63,925 bases of DNA, from the NCBI GenBank assembly GCA_021323335.1, contig JAJTCN010000031.1, positions 1 to 63,925 of the forward strand, given 5' to 3'. Source of the stretch: Ramlibacter sp. (GTDB lineage Bacteria; Pseudomonadota; Gammaproteobacteria; Burkholderiales; Burkholderiaceae_C). Shown one piece after another: positions 38,073-47,567 of the stretch. Position 1 is the stretch's first letter; each line of letters begins with the position of its first letter. Made by a program: the position numbers and the translations under genes. Under the pieces are notes generated by a model. That model saw nothing but the letters and a program-made list of their open reading frames with translations, was not told where the DNA came from and did not search any database.

Positions 38073-40445
38073 ATGGCAACGATCACGGGGACCGACGGCA
38101 ACGACAACATTTTCGGGACGGCGGACGCCGACACGATCACTGCGGGCGCCGGTGACGACACACTGAACGGTGCGAACGGCGACGACCTGGTCGAAGGCGG
38201 CGCGGGCAACGATCGTCTCGAACCGGGCGACCAGGGGAACGACACCCTGATGGGCGGCGACGGCAACGACCTCTTCTTCCTGGTTTCGCCAGGCGGCAAC
38301 GGACCCCGAGCCCTGGAAGTGCATGGCGGCGACGGTGACGACGACATCTGGGTCGGCGCGGGCGCGGCCGCTTCCGGGTCGGTGCTGGCAAGCGGCGGCG
38401 CCGGCAGGGACACCTATGGTCTTTTCTACGGAGACCAGGCGCACGGCCTCGTCATCACGGACTTCCAGTCGGGCGTCGGCGGCGACCGCATCGAAATCCA
38501 GGCGCTGCTGCCCTGGATCAAGTACGAGTTGTGGTACGTGACCTCCCGCAGAGGGAACGGCGACTACGAAGGCGGCAATCCCTTCGCCGCGGAGCAGGGC
38601 TATCTCCGTCTCGTGCAGGGGGGCGCGGACACGCTGCTGCAGTTCGACCCGGACGGCGCCGGCGGCGCCGCCCAAGACTGGCATACGGTGGCCGTGTTGC
38701 AGGACGTGGACGCGAGCACGCTGACAGCGGACAACTTCTGCGGCATCCCGCCGGATGGCTCGCCCATCGCGGGCAGGAATTTCGTCGGCACGGAGTTCGC
38801 GGACGAGTTGCGAGGTTTGCTGAGCGACGACACCGTCCTCGGGGAACTGGGCGACGACTTGCTTCATGGCGCGGCTGGCGCCGACACGCTGGTGGGCGGC
38901 GCAGGCGACGACCAGCTGGATGGCGAGGCCGGCGACGACGTCCTCCTGGGCGGCGACGGAAGCGACTCTCTCTACGCAACGGGAACGAGCAACGACACGC
39001 TGCACGGCGGAGTCGGCGACGACATGTTCTACCTCTTCCTGCATGGCGGCGCCGGGCCGCAGTCCGTACGGGCCATCGGGGGTGCGGGGGACGACTTCTT
39101 CCTGACCTACATCGAAAAGGACACCGGCACCATCCTGTTCACGGGCGGCGACGGCCGGGACACGTACCACCTGGTGCCCTGGCCCACCTCGCAGGCCGTG
39201 CCGCACGGGATCACCGTGACCGACTTCGCCACGGGCGCCGGCGGCGACCTGCTGGAGATCGCCAGCCTGCTGAGACATAGCGCGAACTTCGGCGCCTTCA
39301 CCTCGGACGACCCGTTCTCGCCCGCTTCGGGTTACCTGCGTTTCGTCCAGAGCGGAGCGGACACGCTGCTGCGGCACGACAAGGACGGCGCCGACGGCAC
39401 GGCCTCCGGCTGGCGGACGGTCGTGCGCTTCAAGGACGTCGCGCTCCCGGATCTCACGTGGGACAACTTCGTGGCCGTCACGCGCAACGGCACCGATGCG
39501 TCGGAGCAGTTGATCGGCGGGCTCGGCCCCGATACTTTGTCAGGCGCGGGCGGCAACGACTCGCTCAATGGCGGCTGGGGCGGAGACTGGATGGTGGGTG
39601 GCGTCGGTGACGACACGTACGGCGTGCACGACGCCGACGACGTGGTGGAAGAACTCGCCGGCGAAGGCACCGATACCGTGCGGGCCACCATCGACTGGAC
39701 ACTGGGCGCCAACCAGGAGCACCTGTTGCTCGACGTGGGTGCGGTCCGGGGGACGGGCAATGAGCTCGCCAACACGATCACAGGCACTGCCGCGGCCAAC
39801 ACACTGGACGGCGGCGAAGGGCAGGACACGCTGGACGGAGGTCTCGGGAATGACAAGTACCGCGTCGACATCTCCGGTGACAGCGTGATCGAGTCAGCCG
39901 ACGCCGGCATCGACCTCGTCGTGAGCACCGCGGCCAGCTACACGCTGGGCGAGAACGTGGAGGACGGCCGCATCGCTGGCAGCGGTGCATCCAGCCTGGT
40001 TGGCAACGCCCTCGCGAATGTGCTGCACGGCGGGGCGGGCGACAACAGGCTGGAAGGCGGCGCGGGTGACGACGTGCTGGCGGGAGGCCGCGGCCGCGAC
40101 GTGCTGGAGGGAGGCGCTGACAGTGACGTGTTCGCCTTCCATGCCACCGGCGACAGCACCGTAGCCGTCTCGGGCCGCGACACGATCTCCGACTTGAGCG
40201 GCGGCGACCGCATCGACCTGTCCGGCATCGATGCCAACCGCGGCACGGTGGCGAACGAAGCGTTCACCTTCATCGGCAGCGCCGCCTTCAATGCAACCAA
40301 TGCCACCGGGCAACTGCGCTACGAGTACGACACCGCCACGAGCGTGGGCATCCTCTATGGAAGCACGGACGCGGACAACGCTGCGGAGTTCGCGATCGAG
40401 CTCACCGGTGTGACGGCACTGGCGGCATCCAACCTGATCTTGTGA
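38073..40445 (+). CDS. RTX calcium-binding repeat protein 1 (tandem set)
   Basis: A 790-residue protein rich in GGxGxD nonapeptides (TAGAGDDTLNGANGDDLVEG, VGGAGDDQLDGEAGDD), which form Ca2+-binding beta-rolls after secretion. Two internal modules (about residues 123-232 and 378-478) have the pattern hhTDFxxGxGGDxhEI...GYLRhVQxGADTLLxxDxDGxxGxxxxWxT, resembling the T1SS C-terminal target (VCA0849-type) domain. The C-terminus (DRIDLSGIDANRG...AASNLIL) is of the serralysin/M10_C type and likely the secretion signal. There is no N-terminal signal peptide and no enzyme domain. The start ATG (MATITGTDG) follows an AAGGGAG ribosome-binding site. Confidence 0.9.
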   Translation: MATITGTDGNDNIFGTADADTITAGAGDDTLNGANGDDLVEGGAGNDRLEPGDQGNDTLMGGDGNDLFFLVSPGGNGPRALEVHGGDGDDDIWVGAGAAASGSVLASGGAGRDTYGLFYGDQAHGLVITDFQSGVGGDRIEIQALLPWIKYELWYVTSRRGNGDYEGGNPFAAEQGYLRLVQGGADTLLQFDPDGAGGAAQDWHTVAVLQDVDASTLTADNFCGIPPDGSPIAGRNFVGTEFADELRGLLSDDTVLGELGDDLLHGAAGADTLVGGAGDDQLDGEAGDDVLLGGDGSDSLYATGTSNDTLHGGVGDDMFYLFLHGGAGPQSVRAIGGAGDDFFLTYIEKDTGTILFTGGDGRDTYHLVPWPTSQAVPHGITVTDFATGAGGDLLEIASLLRHSANFGAFTSDDPFSPASGYLRFVQSGADTLLRHDKDGADGTASGWRTVVRFKDVALPDLTWDNFVAVTRNGTDASEQLIGGLGPDTLSGAGGNDSLNGGWGGDWMVGGVGDDTYGVHDADDVVEELAGEGTDTVRATIDWTLGANQEHLLLDVGAVRGTGNELANTITGTAAANTLDGGEGQDTLDGGLGNDKYRVDISGDSVIESADAGIDLVVSTAASYTLGENVEDGRIAGSGASSLVGNALANVLHGGAGDNRLEGGAGDDVLAGGRGRDVLEGGADSDVFAFHATGDSTVAVSGRDTISDLSGGDRIDLSGIDANRGTVANEAFTFIGSAAFNATNATGQLRYEYDTATSVGILYGSTDADNAAEFAIELTGVTALAASNLIL

Positions 40446-40475
40446 AGCAACGGCAACTGGTAAAGGGAGAGTGTC

Positions 40476-42776
40476 ATGCAGGAGGGGACGGAGGGAAACG
40501 ACACGATCATCGGGTTGAATGACTTCGCCGACAGCATAGAAGGCGGGGGCGGCGACGACTGGATCGAAGGTGGCGACTCGACCAACCCCTACGACACGGA
40601 CTCGTTGTCAGGCGGCGCTGGCAATGACACCCTTCTCGGAGGATCGGGCAATGATCATCTCGAAGGTGGTTCGGGCGACGACAGGCTTGATGGAGGGTCC
40701 GGAAACGACATCCTGGCGGTCAGGTGGGGCGTGGGGCACGACACACTGAGCGGGGGGGTGGGTAACGATGCATTCTGGCTGAGCCTGGTGGGCAGCAGCG
40801 ACGAGCAGACCGTACGGGTCTACGGCGGCGGAGGTGATGACTCCATCTTATTGGATGTCATTTTCCATGACGGCGGCGGCCTGGTGGCGGCTACCGGGGG
40901 AGCAGGCCAGGACACCTACTACTTCACAGTCGTCGCAGAGTGTTCGCCCGCCTCTGGCCTCTTCATCACGGATTTCCAGCCAGGCGCGGGCGGCGACCGC
41001 ATCGATCTCGCGGCGATGCTGGATTTCAGCGGGACCGATGGCCGCGGTTATGAGGGCGGCAATGCCTTCCATGCCGGCCAGGGTTATCTGCGGCTTGTGC
41101 AACGGGGTGCTGACACCTTGCTGCAGTACGACGAAGACGGCTCCGCCGGGCACGCTTCCAGCTGGCATACCGCCGTGGCGTTGCGAGGAGTGGAACTGTC
41201 GTCCCTTACCGCGGAAAACCTGGACGGCCTGCCGCCGGATGGCTCGGCACTGCCCGGGCAGGTCCTGGCTGGACATCGCTTCCCGGTCGTGGGCACCTTC
41301 TTCGATGACACCATCACCGGCTCTGGCGATTCTGACGAAATCTTCGGAAGTGGCGGCAACGACTGGATCGATGGTGGGGATGAGTCAGATGCACACTCCG
41401 GCGACCGCATCCATGCGGGCCCAGGCACCGACACCGTGATCGGTGGTTTGGGGGGCGACTATCTGGAGGGGGGTCCCGGTGACGACCTGCTTCTTGGCGG
41501 CGCCGGCGCCGACGGCCTGTCATCCCGGCTTGGTCAAGGCAACGATACGTTCATGGGCGGAGCAGAGGATGACTGGTTGTCGATCCAGGTAGGCGACGCC
41601 AGCGGCCCGCAGGTCGTCATTGCACATGGCGGCAGCGGCGACGATGAGTTCAACGTCTACTTCGGCGGCGATCGTGGCGCTGACGATGTTGTCTTGGCCA
41701 CTGGAGGGGGGGGCCAGGACACCTACATCCCCGGGGGATCCGACATCAGACTGATGGTGACCGACTTTGCCGCCGCAGCGGGTGGTGACCGCATGGATGT
41801 GGCCCGACTGCTTCCATCGGTACCGATGCAGGGTGGCTACCAGGGCGACCTCATGCGCATGGGCTATGTGCGGCTTGTCCAGCGTGGCGACCACACGCTC
41901 CTGCAGTACGACATCGATGGCAAGACAGGAAGCACGCACGACTGGCGGACGGCCATCACTTTGCGGGACGTCGACGTCGAGACGATCGACGAACACAACT
42001 TCGTCGCCGTCGACAAGTGGGGAGCCAACGGGGCGGACACTGTGCTCGGTGGCCTGGGTGCGGATACGCTCGCCGGGTACGCCGGCAACGATTTGCTGGA
42101 TGGCGGCTCGGGCGGCGACCTCATGGACGGCGGCATGGGGAATGATCGATACGTCGTCGACGCGCTGTCCGACCAGGTGATCGAATCGGGCGGCAATGGC
42201 GCGGACACTGTTGTCGCGCATGTTGACTATGTGCTCGCACGCGAGGTGGAGAACCTCGTGCTCGGCTCCGGTGCCTTCATCGGCCGCGGCAACGGCCTGG
42301 ACAACACCATGCGCGGCAACGAGTTGGACATCCAGCTCCATGGGCGCGCCGGCGACGACAGCCTGGCAGGCGGAGATGGGGCCGACACTTTATCGGGCGG
42401 TGCCGGCGCAGATCAGCTGCAAGGCGGCGCGGGGCCGGATGTGTTCCGCTTCACCGCAATCGCCGACTCCGGAGTGCCCCTCGATGCCCGGGACGTGATC
42501 GTCGATTTCACGCGAGGCGGCAGCACTGCCGACGGCGACAAGGTCGACCTCTCCCGAATCGACGCGATCGCAGGCAACGCCGGCAACGACGCTTTCACGT
42601 TCATCGGCGATGCGAAGTTCAGCACCACCGACGCCAGCGGGCAACTGCGCTTCGCTTATCACGCGGACAGGGGCTGCGTGGTGTTGTACGGCAGCGTGGA
42701 TGCGGATGGCGACGCTGAGTTCGCGATCGAACTGTCCGGAGTCCGCGCGCTCGGGGCTGCGGACCTGATTCTGTAA
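40476..42776 (+). CDS. RTX calcium-binding repeat protein 2 (tandem set)
   Basis: A 766-residue paralogue with the same plan as its neighbours: an RTX block, a target-like module at about residues 161-262 (FITDFQPGAGGDRIDLAAML...YLRLVQRGADTLLQYDEDG), a second RTX block, a second module from about 425 (MVTDFAAAAGGDRMDVARLL), a third RTX block and the shared C-terminal cassette (KVDLSRIDAIAGN...GAADLIL). It is more similar to RTX protein 3 than to protein 1, for example in GRGYEGGNAFH and VDALSDQVIES. It starts 30 bases after RTX 1 with an AAAGGGAG site, so one operon. Confidence 0.9.
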   Translation: MQEGTEGNDTIIGLNDFADSIEGGGGDDWIEGGDSTNPYDTDSLSGGAGNDTLLGGSGNDHLEGGSGDDRLDGGSGNDILAVRWGVGHDTLSGGVGNDAFWLSLVGSSDEQTVRVYGGGGDDSILLDVIFHDGGGLVAATGGAGQDTYYFTVVAECSPASGLFITDFQPGAGGDRIDLAAMLDFSGTDGRGYEGGNAFHAGQGYLRLVQRGADTLLQYDEDGSAGHASSWHTAVALRGVELSSLTAENLDGLPPDGSALPGQVLAGHRFPVVGTFFDDTITGSGDSDEIFGSGGNDWIDGGDESDAHSGDRIHAGPGTDTVIGGLGGDYLEGGPGDDLLLGGAGADGLSSRLGQGNDTFMGGAEDDWLSIQVGDASGPQVVIAHGGSGDDEFNVYFGGDRGADDVVLATGGGGQDTYIPGGSDIRLMVTDFAAAAGGDRMDVARLLPSVPMQGGYQGDLMRMGYVRLVQRGDHTLLQYDIDGKTGSTHDWRTAITLRDVDVETIDEHNFVAVDKWGANGADTVLGGLGADTLAGYAGNDLLDGGSGGDLMDGGMGNDRYVVDALSDQVIESGGNGADTVVAHVDYVLAREVENLVLGSGAFIGRGNGLDNTMRGNELDIQLHGRAGDDSLAGGDGADTLSGGAGADQLQGGAGPDVFRFTAIADSGVPLDARDVIVDFTRGGSTADGDKVDLSRIDAIAGNAGNDAFTFIGDAKFSTTDASGQLRFAYHADRGCVVLYGSVDADGDAEFAIELSGVRALGAADLIL

Positions 42777-42785
42777 GGGGGTTGA

Positions 42786-45047
42786 ATGCTGGGGACAACG
42801 GGAAACGACACGCTCATCGGGTCCGATGAAGTCGATGATGACATCGATGGCCTGGGCGGGGACGACTGGATCGAGGGCGGAGACGAAAGCGTCGCGTGGG
42901 GCGACTTGTTGCGCGGCGGCACGGGCGACGACACCCTCATCGGTGGGGCGGGCAACGATCAACTTTACCCAGACTGGTCGTTCGACGGCGGGAATGACAG
43001 TGCCGAAGGTGGGGCCGGCCAGGACTTCCTGACGAGTTATAGCGGCAATGACACGTTGAGGGGAGGCCTGGGGGACGACACGTTCTTCGTGACGCTCGGG
43101 ACGATCGAACCGCGTACCGTACGGATTCATGGCGACGACGGGGATGATTTGATCCTCCTGTACGTCGATGTGAGCGCGGCTGCCGGCTCGGTCATTGCCA
43201 GTGGAGGGGCGGGGCGGGACAGGTTCGCGTTCGGCATCGATTACCCCAGGTTCGCTTACGGGCTGGTGATCACCGATTTCCAGGCGGGGCCGGGCGGCGA
43301 CTTCATCGACGTGCATGACATGCTCGAGTTCAGCGGACTCCATGGCCGCGGATACGAGGGGGGCAATGCATTCCATGGCAGCCAGGGCTACCTGCGCCTG
43401 GTACAACGCGGCGCCGACACGCTGCTGCAGTACGACGAAGACGGCGTCGCCGGGGATGTGTACGGCTGGCACACCGCGATGACCTTGCAGGGCGTGGCCG
43501 TGTCTTCCCTCACGGCGGACAACTTCGACGGCATGCCGCCGGATGGAACGGCGCTCCCGGGCCAGGTCATCGTCGAATCGTCGTACGGTGGCGGCGAAGG
43601 CACTCCCTTCGATGACACCATCACCGGCAACGGATGGGGAACGTTGCAGGGCAACGGCGGCAACGACTGGATCCAGTCGCAATGGGGCCAGCATGCCTAC
43701 GGTGGTCCCGGCGATGACACGGTGCTTGGCGGATTCACCAACGACTACCTGTGGGGCCAATCCGGCGACGACCTGGTCGACGGGGGCGGTGGAGCAGACC
43801 GCCTGCAGGTCGGCCTGGGTGAAGGAAGCGATACGTTGATGGGCGGCACGGGGGATGACGTGCTCGATATCCTGCTTGGCGACGCCGGCGGGTCGCAGTT
43901 GGTGATGGCCTACGGTGGGAGCGGGGACGACAGGTTCTACGTGGACATCGCGGAGGGCTATGACAACGATCGTGCCGTCGTTGCAGCTGGCGGTGATGGG
44001 CAGGACACCTACGTGCCATCGGGTGCGCTCGACATCGGCCTGCTCGTCACCGACTTCACGGTCGGCGCCGGCGGGGACCTCCTCGATCCGTCGCACCTGC
44101 TGGGACTCGACGGCCCGCAGGGCACGGTGACGGGTCGCCTGCGCCTGGTCCAGGACGGTGCCGACACGCTCGTCCAGTACGACAGGGACGGCAACGGCGT
44201 GGCCCATGGCTGGCAGACGGCCATCACGTTGCGGAACGTGGATGCACGCACCATCGACGAACACAACTTCACGGCCATCACCACGACGGGAACCTCGGGC
44301 TCGGATACCTTGCAGGGCGGCTTCGGCGCCGACACCTTGACGGGCGGGCGTGGCAACGACGTGCTGAACGGGCTGTCGGGCGGCGACCTCCTGAAAGGTG
44401 GAGCCGGCAATGACAGGTACATCGTCGACGCACTCTCCGACCAGGTGGTCGAGTCCGCCCTCAGCGGCATCGACGCCGTGGTCGCGCATGTGGACCATGT
44501 CCTCGAACTCCATGCGGAGGTCCTGGTGCTCGCCTCCGACGCCTTCGTCGGCCGTGGTAATGGAATGCACAACTCCCTGCGCGGCAGCGAGAGCGACAAC
44601 CAGCTGCATGGCGGCTCGGGGGATGGCCGCCTGGCCGGTGGAGAGGGGGCCGACACCCTGTCCGGAGGCATCGGCGCAGACCAGCTCCTCGGTGGCGCTG
44701 GAGCCGACGTGTTCCGGTTCATCACCGTGGCCGGCTCCAGGACGAACCTCGCCGTGCGCGACTTGATCGAGGATTTCGACCGCACGGCAGGGGGCGCCAT
44801 CCCGGGGGACAAGGTCGATCTTTCACGAATCGACGCAGTGGCAGGCAGTGCCGCCGACGACGCTTTCACATTCATCCGCGATGCAGACTTCAGCACCACG
44901 GACGCCAGCGGTCAGTTGCGCTTCGAGTACGACGCCGCCAGGGACTGCGTGGTCTTGTACGGCAGCGTGGACGCCGACAGCGATGCGGAGTTCGCCATCG
45001 AACTGGCGGGGATCGGCAAGATCGCAGCCGCGGACCTTCTTCTCTAG
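42786..45047 (+). CDS. RTX calcium-binding repeat protein 3 (tandem set)
   Basis: A 753-residue paralogue of RTX protein 2. Modules of the target-like type start at about residues 158 (LVITDFQAGPGGDFIDVHDML) and 416 (LLVTDFTVGAGGDLLDPSHLL). The RTX blocks include TLSGGIGADQLLGGAGADVF. The C-terminal cassette (KVDLSRIDAVAGS...AAADLLL) is nearly the same as in protein 2, which points to recent duplication. The gap to the previous gene is only 9 bases, with AAGGGGG as ribosome-binding site. The function is unknown; secreted surface, matrix or adhesin-like roles are possible. Confidence 0.9.
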   Translation: MLGTTGNDTLIGSDEVDDDIDGLGGDDWIEGGDESVAWGDLLRGGTGDDTLIGGAGNDQLYPDWSFDGGNDSAEGGAGQDFLTSYSGNDTLRGGLGDDTFFVTLGTIEPRTVRIHGDDGDDLILLYVDVSAAAGSVIASGGAGRDRFAFGIDYPRFAYGLVITDFQAGPGGDFIDVHDMLEFSGLHGRGYEGGNAFHGSQGYLRLVQRGADTLLQYDEDGVAGDVYGWHTAMTLQGVAVSSLTADNFDGMPPDGTALPGQVIVESSYGGGEGTPFDDTITGNGWGTLQGNGGNDWIQSQWGQHAYGGPGDDTVLGGFTNDYLWGQSGDDLVDGGGGADRLQVGLGEGSDTLMGGTGDDVLDILLGDAGGSQLVMAYGGSGDDRFYVDIAEGYDNDRAVVAAGGDGQDTYVPSGALDIGLLVTDFTVGAGGDLLDPSHLLGLDGPQGTVTGRLRLVQDGADTLVQYDRDGNGVAHGWQTAITLRNVDARTIDEHNFTAITTTGTSGSDTLQGGFGADTLTGGRGNDVLNGLSGGDLLKGGAGNDRYIVDALSDQVVESALSGIDAVVAHVDHVLELHAEVLVLASDAFVGRGNGMHNSLRGSESDNQLHGGSGDGRLAGGEGADTLSGGIGADQLLGGAGADVFRFITVAGSRTNLAVRDLIEDFDRTAGGAIPGDKVDLSRIDAVAGSAADDAFTFIRDADFSTTDASGQLRFEYDAARDCVVLYGSVDADSDAEFAIELAGIGKIAAADLLL

Positions 45048-45280
45048 GCGCCGCGTCACCGCCTGAGTCACAACAAGTAAACACGCCGCCGCGCCGTGCT
45101 TCCAGAGGCGCGCGCGCCGTGCGCGCCTCCCCGCCCGCATTTGCCGCGACGCCCCCGGTTACGCACCGAAAAGGGCGTTACCCGCGCGGCAGTGGGAAAT
45201 CACGCATGTAAAGCCGAAGACCTGTCTACATTCCACTCCCACGAGTTTTCATCGATGTCATCACAAGGAAAGGGAGCGAC

Positions 45281-46258
45281 ATGGCTTTGCGTACCAACCG
45301 CGGCAACCAGTCCATCATGGGCGACCGCCACGACAACTGGATCACCGGCGGCACCGGCGACGACACCCTGGTCGGCGGCAGCGGCCGCGACAGCCTCCTG
45401 GGCGGCGACGGCAACGACTGGCTCGATGGGGGCGCGCACGTCGACGTAATGCGCGGCGGCCTGGGCGACGACACGTACGTCGCGCACCAGACCGGCGACC
45501 GCATCCTGGAGGAGGCCGACGGCGGCATCGACACCGTCCTGAGCTACGCCCGCACGTTCAAGCTCGGTGCCAACGTGGAGATCGGCATGATCATGTCCAC
45601 GGAAAGGGCGCACCTGAACGGCAATGCGCTGGACAACGTGATCTACGCGGGCACCGGCAACAACGTCATGAACGGCGGCGCCGGCACCGACACGGTCTCG
45701 TACGAGTTCGGGGTCACTGGCGATGCCGGCGTGCAGGTCAGCCTGGCGGCCGGTGGCGTCCGCGACACCGGCGGCTCCGGCCGCGACAAGGTCCACAACT
45801 TCGAGAACCTGGTCGGCTCGGTCAACGACGACTGGCTGGGTGGTGACAGCGGCGACAACATGTTGAGCGGCCTGGCCGGCAACGACACCCTGCTCGGCGC
45901 CGAAGGCAACGACACGCTGGAAGGCGGCGCAGGCAACGACACGTTCGACTTCAACGCAGCTACCGACATGTCCACCGACCCCGCGGCCACGGACGTCATC
46001 AACGATTTCGTGGCGGGCGAGGACCTCATCGACCTGTCCGGCATCGACGCCATGGCGGACACGCTCGAAGACGACGGCTTCACCTTCATCGGCGCCGCCG
46101 ACTTCAGCGCCGACGCGACCGGCGAACTGCGCTACTCATTCGATGCCGACACCGGCATCGGCACCCTGTCCGGGAGCACCGACGCGGATGCGGACGCCGA
46201 ATTCGTGGTGCAGGTGGTCGGCGTGACGGAGCTGGCAGCGGCCGACCTGGTCCTCTGA
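45281..46258 (+). CDS. RTX calcium-binding protein 4 (short)
   Basis: A 325-residue RTX protein without the target-like modules of the tandem set. After an N-terminal RTX block (TGGTGDDTLVGGSGRDSLLG) it has a segment VSYEFGVTGDAGVQVSLAA...DTGGSGRDKVHNFENLVGS that is also found in the NIDO-like protein at 56998. A second RTX block and the shared C-terminal cassette (DLIDLSGIDAMAD...AAADLVL) follow. It has its own 233-base upstream gap, where no gene was seen, and an AAGGAAAGGGAG ribosome-binding site. A terminator follows 20 bases after the stop. Confidence 0.9.
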   Translation: MALRTNRGNQSIMGDRHDNWITGGTGDDTLVGGSGRDSLLGGDGNDWLDGGAHVDVMRGGLGDDTYVAHQTGDRILEEADGGIDTVLSYARTFKLGANVEIGMIMSTERAHLNGNALDNVIYAGTGNNVMNGGAGTDTVSYEFGVTGDAGVQVSLAAGGVRDTGGSGRDKVHNFENLVGSVNDDWLGGDSGDNMLSGLAGNDTLLGAEGNDTLEGGAGNDTFDFNAATDMSTDPAATDVINDFVAGEDLIDLSGIDAMADTLEDDGFTFIGAADFSADATGELRYSFDADTGIGTLSGSTDADADAEFVVQVVGVTELAAADLVL

Positions 46259-46277
46259 GCACTCCGTGGCGGTGCAA

Positions 46278-46307
46278 GGGGCGGTTCCTGCGGGGGCCGC
46301 CCTTTTT
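46278..46307 (+). terminator. Intrinsic terminator after RTX protein 4
   Basis: GGGCGG and CCGCCC form a stem around a 12-base loop, followed by five T residues. It lies 20 bases after the stop codon. Confidence 0.8.
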
Positions 46308-46355
46308 CGTGCCCACCCGCGTTGGATGCGAGCGACCTCTAGAATCGCGGTTGGC

Positions 46356-46432
46356 GGGCCGTTAGCTCAGTTGGTCAGAGCAGGGGACTCATAATCCCTT
46401 GGTCGCTGGTTCAAGTCCAGCACGGCCTACCA
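46356..46432 (+). tRNA. tRNA with CAT anticodon, Ile2-like (or Met)
   Basis: A complete 77-base tRNA with encoded CCA. The acceptor strands GGGCCGT / ACGGCCT pair, the D-arm is GCTC-AGTTGGTC-AGAGC, the anticodon loop is CTCATAA (CAT at 46390-46392), and the T-arm is GCTGG-TTCAAGT-CCAGC. The stretch ACTCATAATC...TTGGTCGCTGGTTCAAG resembles E. coli tRNA-Ile2, whose C34 is modified to lysidine, more than elongator tRNA-Met. Generic annotation would call it tRNA-Met. Confidence 0.9.
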
Positions 46433-46446
46433 ACACCATCACGCGG

Positions 46447-46800
46447 TCACGCAACCAGCCAGCGTTCCGCATCCAGCACGTTGTCGAACTCGGCCGCCTG
46501 GACGCCCGTGGCGCGCGCGGCCTCCAGCAACATGCCGAGGCTGGAGCCATGCGGTACCAGCACGGCAAGCCGCTCGAGCTTCGACATGCCTTCATGCAGC
46601 GAGGTGACCACCTGCCTGCGCTCCTGGTCGGCGACGAGCAGAGTGAGGGCCATCATGTCCAGCAGCACGCGCGTGGCGCCCGTGCGTTGAAGCATTTCCT
46701 CGATGAACCGGTTGGCCGCGCAGAGCGGCGCGACCGTTCCCGCGCCACTCGTCACGATCAGCAGGTACCCGGAGCCTTCCTGAACACTGACGTTGAACAT
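46447..46800 (-). CDS. STAS/SpoIIAA-like small protein
   Basis: A 117-residue soluble protein. The alternating beta/alpha pattern (LLIVTSGAGTVAPLCAANRFIEEML, RVLLDMMALTLLVADQERRQVV, LERLAVLVPHGSSLGMLLEAARATG, FDNVLDAERWLVA) resembles SpoIIAA-like/STAS proteins of unknown role found in many betaproteobacteria. No catalytic residues are recognised. It lies 14 bases from the tRNA on the opposite strand. Confidence 0.65.
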   Translation of the reverse strand: MFNVSVQEGSGYLLIVTSGAGTVAPLCAANRFIEEMLQRTGATRVLLDMMALTLLVADQERRQVVTSLHEGMSKLERLAVLVPHGSSLGMLLEAARATGVQAAEFDNVLDAERWLVA

Positions 46801-46913
46801 GGCGGCGGTTGTAGAGCAACCATCTTACCTGCCGTCACCGTCAACGGACCTATTGCCGCTGTCCGTGTGAAAGAATCACATTGCGCAGCTTCACGCGCAA
46901 GAAGACACACACC

Positions 46914-47171
46914 ATGAAAAAACTCTGCACCCTGGCCTTGATCGCCTTTTCGTCCTTCACGTACGCCGCCGAGCCGGCGCCGGACAGCGCTTGCATGACC
47001 GCGGCGAAGGAGAAGAAGCTCTTTGGCGCGGCACGCACGTCCTTCGTCACGAAGTGCGAGAAGGATGTCTTGGCGAAATGCGAGCTTGCGGCGGGGGAGA
47101 AGAAGCTGGCCGGCGCCGCCAAGGCCAGCAACGTCAAGAAATGCGTCCGCGAAACGGCCCCGGCTGCGTGA
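46914..47171 (+). CDS. PsiF-repeat-like exported small protein
   Basis: An 85-residue protein with a signal peptide (MKKLCTLALIAFSSFTYAAE). Two repeats of PsiF type follow: CMTAAKEKKLFGAARTSFVTKC and CELAAGEKKLAGAAKASNVKKC. PsiF is a phosphate-starvation-inducible protein of E. coli with no known activity. Each repeat carries a pair of cysteines that could form a disulfide in the periplasm. It is convergent with a response regulator, 9 bases away. Confidence 0.8.
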   Translation: MKKLCTLALIAFSSFTYAAEPAPDSACMTAAKEKKLFGAARTSFVTKCEKDVLAKCELAAGEKKLAGAAKASNVKKCVRETAPAA

Positions 47172-47180
47172 CACCCTGGC

Positions 47181-47567
47181 TCAGGGCTGCGGCTCGCCGC
47201 GCAGGTCCCCGCCCAGCCAGCTGATGAATTGCGCGGTCTCGCTCTTTTCGAACACGGCGTCGGCGCCGAGGGAAAGGCAGTGGGCCCGGATGCCCGGCGA
47301 GGCATAGCCGCTGAAGACCACCACCTTGGCGCCCGGCCTGGCCCTGCGCCGCGCCTGCGGGATCACGCCCATGCCGGAGCCTTCGGCGAGCACCAGGTCG
47401 ACGATCGCAAGGTCCCAGGCTCCCGGATGCTCGTCCAGCCAGAGCCTCGCCTCGGCCTCCGTGGTGGAAGCGTCCACGATCTCCAGTCCGCCGATGGTGG
47501 CGAACAGGTCCGCGAGCAGCGCCCGCATGCCTCGCAAGTCCTCGACCAGAAACACCCGCCGAGCCAT
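47181..47567 (-). CDS. Stand-alone response regulator receiver domain
   Basis: A 128-residue CheY-like receiver without output domain. It has the acidic pair (FLVEDLRGM), a phospho-acceptor Asp in LAIVDLVLAEGSG, the Thr/Ser position in VVVFSGYAS, and a Lys in VFEKSETA. It could act as an intermediate or as part of a phosphorelay; no kinase is adjacent. The C-terminus is rich in Gly/Pro. It probably has its own promoter in the 138-base gap towards the M10 protease gene. Confidence 0.85.
   Translation of the reverse strand: MARRVFLVEDLRGMRALLADLFATIGGLEIVDASTTEAEARLWLDEHPGAWDLAIVDLVLAEGSGMGVIPQARRRARPGAKVVVFSGYASPGIRAHCLSLGADAVFEKSETAQFISWLGGDLRGEPQP

Noticed and set aside
42390..44609. A 739-codon open frame on the minus strand
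   Set aside because: It is the antisense of RTX proteins 2 and 3. The repetitive GC-rich GGxGxD coding sequence keeps the reverse frame free of stops; the translation has no recognisable domain and no ribosome-binding site.
38073..46258. Short tandem DNA repeats as a possible CRISPR array or minisatellite
   Set aside because: The repeats follow the nine-residue RTX codon pattern and vary in sequence; there are no spacers of constant length and no cas genes.
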